A program made the translations under genes and the position numbers. From Saprospiraceae bacterium (GTDB taxonomy: Bacteria > Bacteroidota > Bacteroidia > Chitinophagales > Saprospiraceae): a DNA stretch of 7,228 nt. Positions 6,301-7,228 of the stretch are shown here, piece after piece (position 1 is the stretch's first letter; each line of letters opens with the position of its first letter). The notes under the pieces were generated by a model. That model saw only the letters and a list, made by a program, of their open reading frames with translations. It ran no database searches and was not told the DNA's origin. Location: positions 1-7,228 of the forward strand of contig JAHDII010000164.1 in NCBI GenBank assembly GCA_020630895.1, read 5' to 3'.

Positions 6301-7228
6301 TTGTGTAGTACCACAGCCATTTGTTGTTGTCCAAGTAAAAGTATAAGTAGTATTGGCTGTCATTCCTTCTACTATAGCATTTGGATCATTAATATCAGAA
6401 ATACTAATCCCTATATTAGGAGTAACAGTCCAAGTTCCTAAAGCATCTGTTGGGGGAATTGCATTCAATTGGTATCTTTCCCCATAACAAATATTATCAT
6501 CTGGACCTGCATTAGGAACAGGAGGAGAATTTGATACATAAATTTTGACATCATCTTCAAAAAAACCACAAGATGTATTTCCTACACTATATTTAAATGT
6601 ATAAATACCAGGAATCATTCCTGAAACTAATAGATTCATTTGTGTAGAATCAGACATAAGAGGTACATTAGGTCCAGATTCTAAAGACCATAAAACTGTA
6701 GAATTAGTTATTGTGGGTAAATTAGGATCATTTCCTGATAAAGTAGTTGATGTTTGATTACAAGGAAGTATAGCATCCGTTCCTGCATTGGCATTATTAG
6801 GATCTCCTCCAACAGTAATGGTAAAGGGTTCTGTTCTGTCACAATATTCAGTACCTTCTTCAGAAAAAGTAAAATCTCCTATTTTATAATACCTATGAAA
6901 AGTATAAACAGTATATTCAAATTCATGTACTCCAATATCTAAAGGAGGCAATAATTGGTATCCAGTTCCATTGGTAACTCTATAGATGTCTCCTTCTGTT
7001 AAAGAAGGAGAATTGACAACTCTAATATATGCACCTGTTGTACTTCCGCCATCACATCCAAGATTAGAGAAAAGTCCTCCAAATGGATTAGGAGGAGGAA
7101 CAACTGGGTTGCCATCTAGACTACAAACAAAAGCATCTTGAATAACAATATTAGGATCAAAATTAAAGAAATATAAAGTCATTACATCTCCGCATCCTGG
7201 AGAAGAATTACATTCATAAGTAACTCTT
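3358..7228 (-). CDS. Giant T9SS-secreted surface protein with Ig/PKD-like repeats and SdrD-B-like repeats (5' partial)
   Basis: The frame is open to the right window edge, so the ATG at 7182 is probably internal: 15 more codons (RVTYECNSSPGCGDV) precede it, for 1289 visible residues. Numbering from that Met: Ig/PKD-like repeats at about 131-742; a further paired-cysteine domain at 748-835; two SdrD-B-like repeats at 839-957 and 963-1083; a fibronectin-III-like spacer beginning LPVELESFNG with LEWVTTSEENNSHFIVEHS (1087-1182); and a T9SS type A sorting domain at 1190-1274 (LIVYPNPSITGQFQL, IYNKMGQ, LPSGVYHLILIHPNK). There is no catalytic signature in the visible part. The composition (Asp, Asn, Thr, Gly and Tyr rich, few Lys) fits an extracellular adhesin or matrix-type protein. 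From family knowledge it would cross the inner membrane by Sec, using a signal peptide outside the window, and the outer membrane by T9SS. Adhesin is an inference from architecture; a secreted enzyme with its catalytic domain further upstream is possible. Confidence 0.92.
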   Translation of the reverse strand, partial: RVTYECNSSPGCGDVMTLYFFNFDPNIVIQDAFVCSLDGNPVVPPPNPFGGLFSNLGCDGGSTTGAYIRVVNSPSLTEGDIYRVTNGTGYQLLPPLDIGVHEFEYTVYTFHRYYKIGDFTFSEEGTEYCDRTEPFTITVGGDPNNANAGTDAILPCNQTSTTLSGNDPNLPTITNSTVLWSLESGPNVPLMSDSTQMNLLVSGMIPGIYTFKYSVGNTSCGFFEDDVKIYVSNSPPVPNAGPDDNICYGERYQLNAIPPTDALGTWTVTPNIGISISDINDPNAIVEGMTANTTYTFTWTTTNGCGTTQDDVIIGTSNTQGDFADAGSDICTNNNPSIFNLSANTPTAPGATATWNIISTSGSGFSISDPTDPNATVSTTNGSNIVLEWMVTVPGCGIYRDTIILSRYVNYGFETFQSFCDGIGVYSLEYPNYFYSHFEWDNEYDGPAGVQFLSDLQQNPIDIVVPHEGEYTFYIKEGAADCAPRIPLHLYVDQSNAPSDPGPDVILCDQYNYQMQASSSPYTGTWFNYYEPPEVGFQATGYSFSDVTDPNATVTFTHAGEYAFFWASYPDHLLNSDCITQDTVRITIIPNADAGDDLNICDYGPIRLVGNNPTTFASSSWAFISGPTTPILVSSNERAVLYEGLTVPGTYIFEYTITGPDCGTSTDQVSVIINAPQPDLGANIIACSDTVSLNGDVLLPGETALWELIDGSGSFIGDPTSQNIQFGPLIQGDTLTFYYTVTNAAGCSGRDTLQVFVEYFNQITAIPKTPSTCNGTDGNISFYNLESNTNYNIYYLYNNVQQGPISFTSDNSGSYTLTSLPSGLYEDIIIENSSNCTSESIESMGLGGPCSQNIGNQVWIDTNVNGIQDPSEIGINDVIVYLYDDQNMDGIPDGPAIAIDTTIDNGFYLFEDILSGSYILEFDLTDLTRIYYFTPITDGGSDDEADSDVFTNGFTSSFFIDGGIDDLSFDAGVVAPSIEGYAWYDIDEDGLRDPEDELLEGVQVYLYDSGNNLIKETTTDINGLYTFYNIPSGDYYIAFDENSNNAGYGFSTGTHQNVTGNPNIDDIGDSDIDSNTRTTDIFRLEIDEHLRNIDAGFSLSSLPVELESFNGRANNCSVLLEWVTTSEENNSHFIVEHSVDGIRFSAIAYIEGNGNSSEISHYEFLHTELFQNQNIYRLKQIDYDNSFEYSENITVTLDCFEEISKELIVYPNPSITGQFQLKYYSEMATSLDLQIYNKMGQIIVEKQIEALEGHNFNSINLSYLPSGVYHLILIHPNKVLEIINIVKTE
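3931..4668 (-). repeat. Two tandem SdrD-B-like repeats
   Basis: Residues 839-957 (IGNQVWIDTNVNGIQDPSE ... DAGVV) and 963-1083 (IEGYAWYDIDEDGLRDPEDE ... IDAGFSL) of the surface protein align with one another. Both have the order G-x-x-W-x-D / D-x-x-x-(N/D)G-x-x-D-P / V-x-V-Y-L-Y-D / G-x-Y-x-F-x-x-x-x-S-G-x-Y / IDAG- or FDAG-type end, which is the SdrD B-like (Cna-B-related) fold. The DTNVNGIQD, DQNMDGIPD and DIDEDGLRD loops have calcium-binding spacing. Such domains act as rigid, calcium-stabilised stalk segments in surface adhesins. Confidence 0.82.
4957..6792 (-). repeat. Seven tandem Ig/PKD-like protein repeats, each with one cysteine pair
   Basis: Within the giant surface protein, units of about 80-95 residues recur. 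Typical starts are NAGTDAILPC, NAGPDDNIC, ADAGSDIC, PGPDVILC and ADAGDDLNIC. Typical ends are GxYTFxYxV...C followed by a D-V-x-I strand. Cysteine pairs fall at 141/205, 232/290, 316/381, 405/467, 493/563, 586/647 and 672/732. Three units carry SDxxDPNA(T/I)V in the middle (262-271, 353-362, 530-539). The repetition is at protein level; at DNA level only short stretches such as GCATTAGGATCTGT (5574 and 6108 areas) recur, so the repeats are old and diverged. Confidence 0.8.

Noticed and set aside
6128..6346. Open frame of 72 codons on +, antisense to the surface protein
   Set aside because: Mirror of a well-supported Ig/PKD-like repeat region; no independent support.
6754..6942. Open frame of 62 codons on +, antisense to the surface protein
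   Set aside because: Shadow frame with no initiation signal or domain features.

Overview
This A+T-rich window looks like chromosome from a member of Bacteroidota (Flavobacteriia or Saprospiria type). Three things point there. Two separate proteins end in a type IX secretion system (T9SS) type A C-terminal sorting domain. One gene has a TTG-N17-TACCTTTG promoter of the Bacteroidota sigma-A type. The visible start codons are preceded by A/T-rich sequence with no Shine-Dalgarno motif.

Layout, left to right. (1) Bases 1-922, + strand: the 3' end of a secreted protein with a choice-of-anchor-J/MAM-like beta-sandwich and a T9SS tail; its N-terminal part, possibly an enzyme, lies outside the window. 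(2) A perfect 18-bp hairpin lies between this gene and the convergent next one. (3) Bases 1013-1930, - strand: a complete family-2 glycosyltransferase. (4) A 20-bp palindromic hairpin. (5) Bases 2076-3182, - strand: a complete bestrophin-family anion channel with an enlarged central cytoplasmic insert and its own recognisable promoter. (6) An 18-bp hairpin. (7) Bases 3358-7228, - strand: a giant secreted surface protein, open at the right edge. It has at least seven Ig/PKD-like repeats each carrying one cysteine pair, an eighth paired-cysteine unit, two SdrD-B-like calcium-type repeats, a fibronectin-III-like spacer and a T9SS tail.

Working together: the two edge genes encode exported, probably surface-attached proteins that depend on the same T9SS. 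The glycosyltransferase and the bestrophin are unrelated housekeeping or envelope-type functions. The hairpins and the separate promoter suggest that the three minus-strand genes are largely independent units rather than one operon. No stretch longer than about 180 bases lacks a gene. I see no tRNA, rRNA, CRISPR array, insertion sequence or phage gene. I did not find a convincing new multi-gene system; the most distinctive features are the architecture of the giant surface protein, the insert in the bestrophin, and the long hairpin in every intergenic gap.
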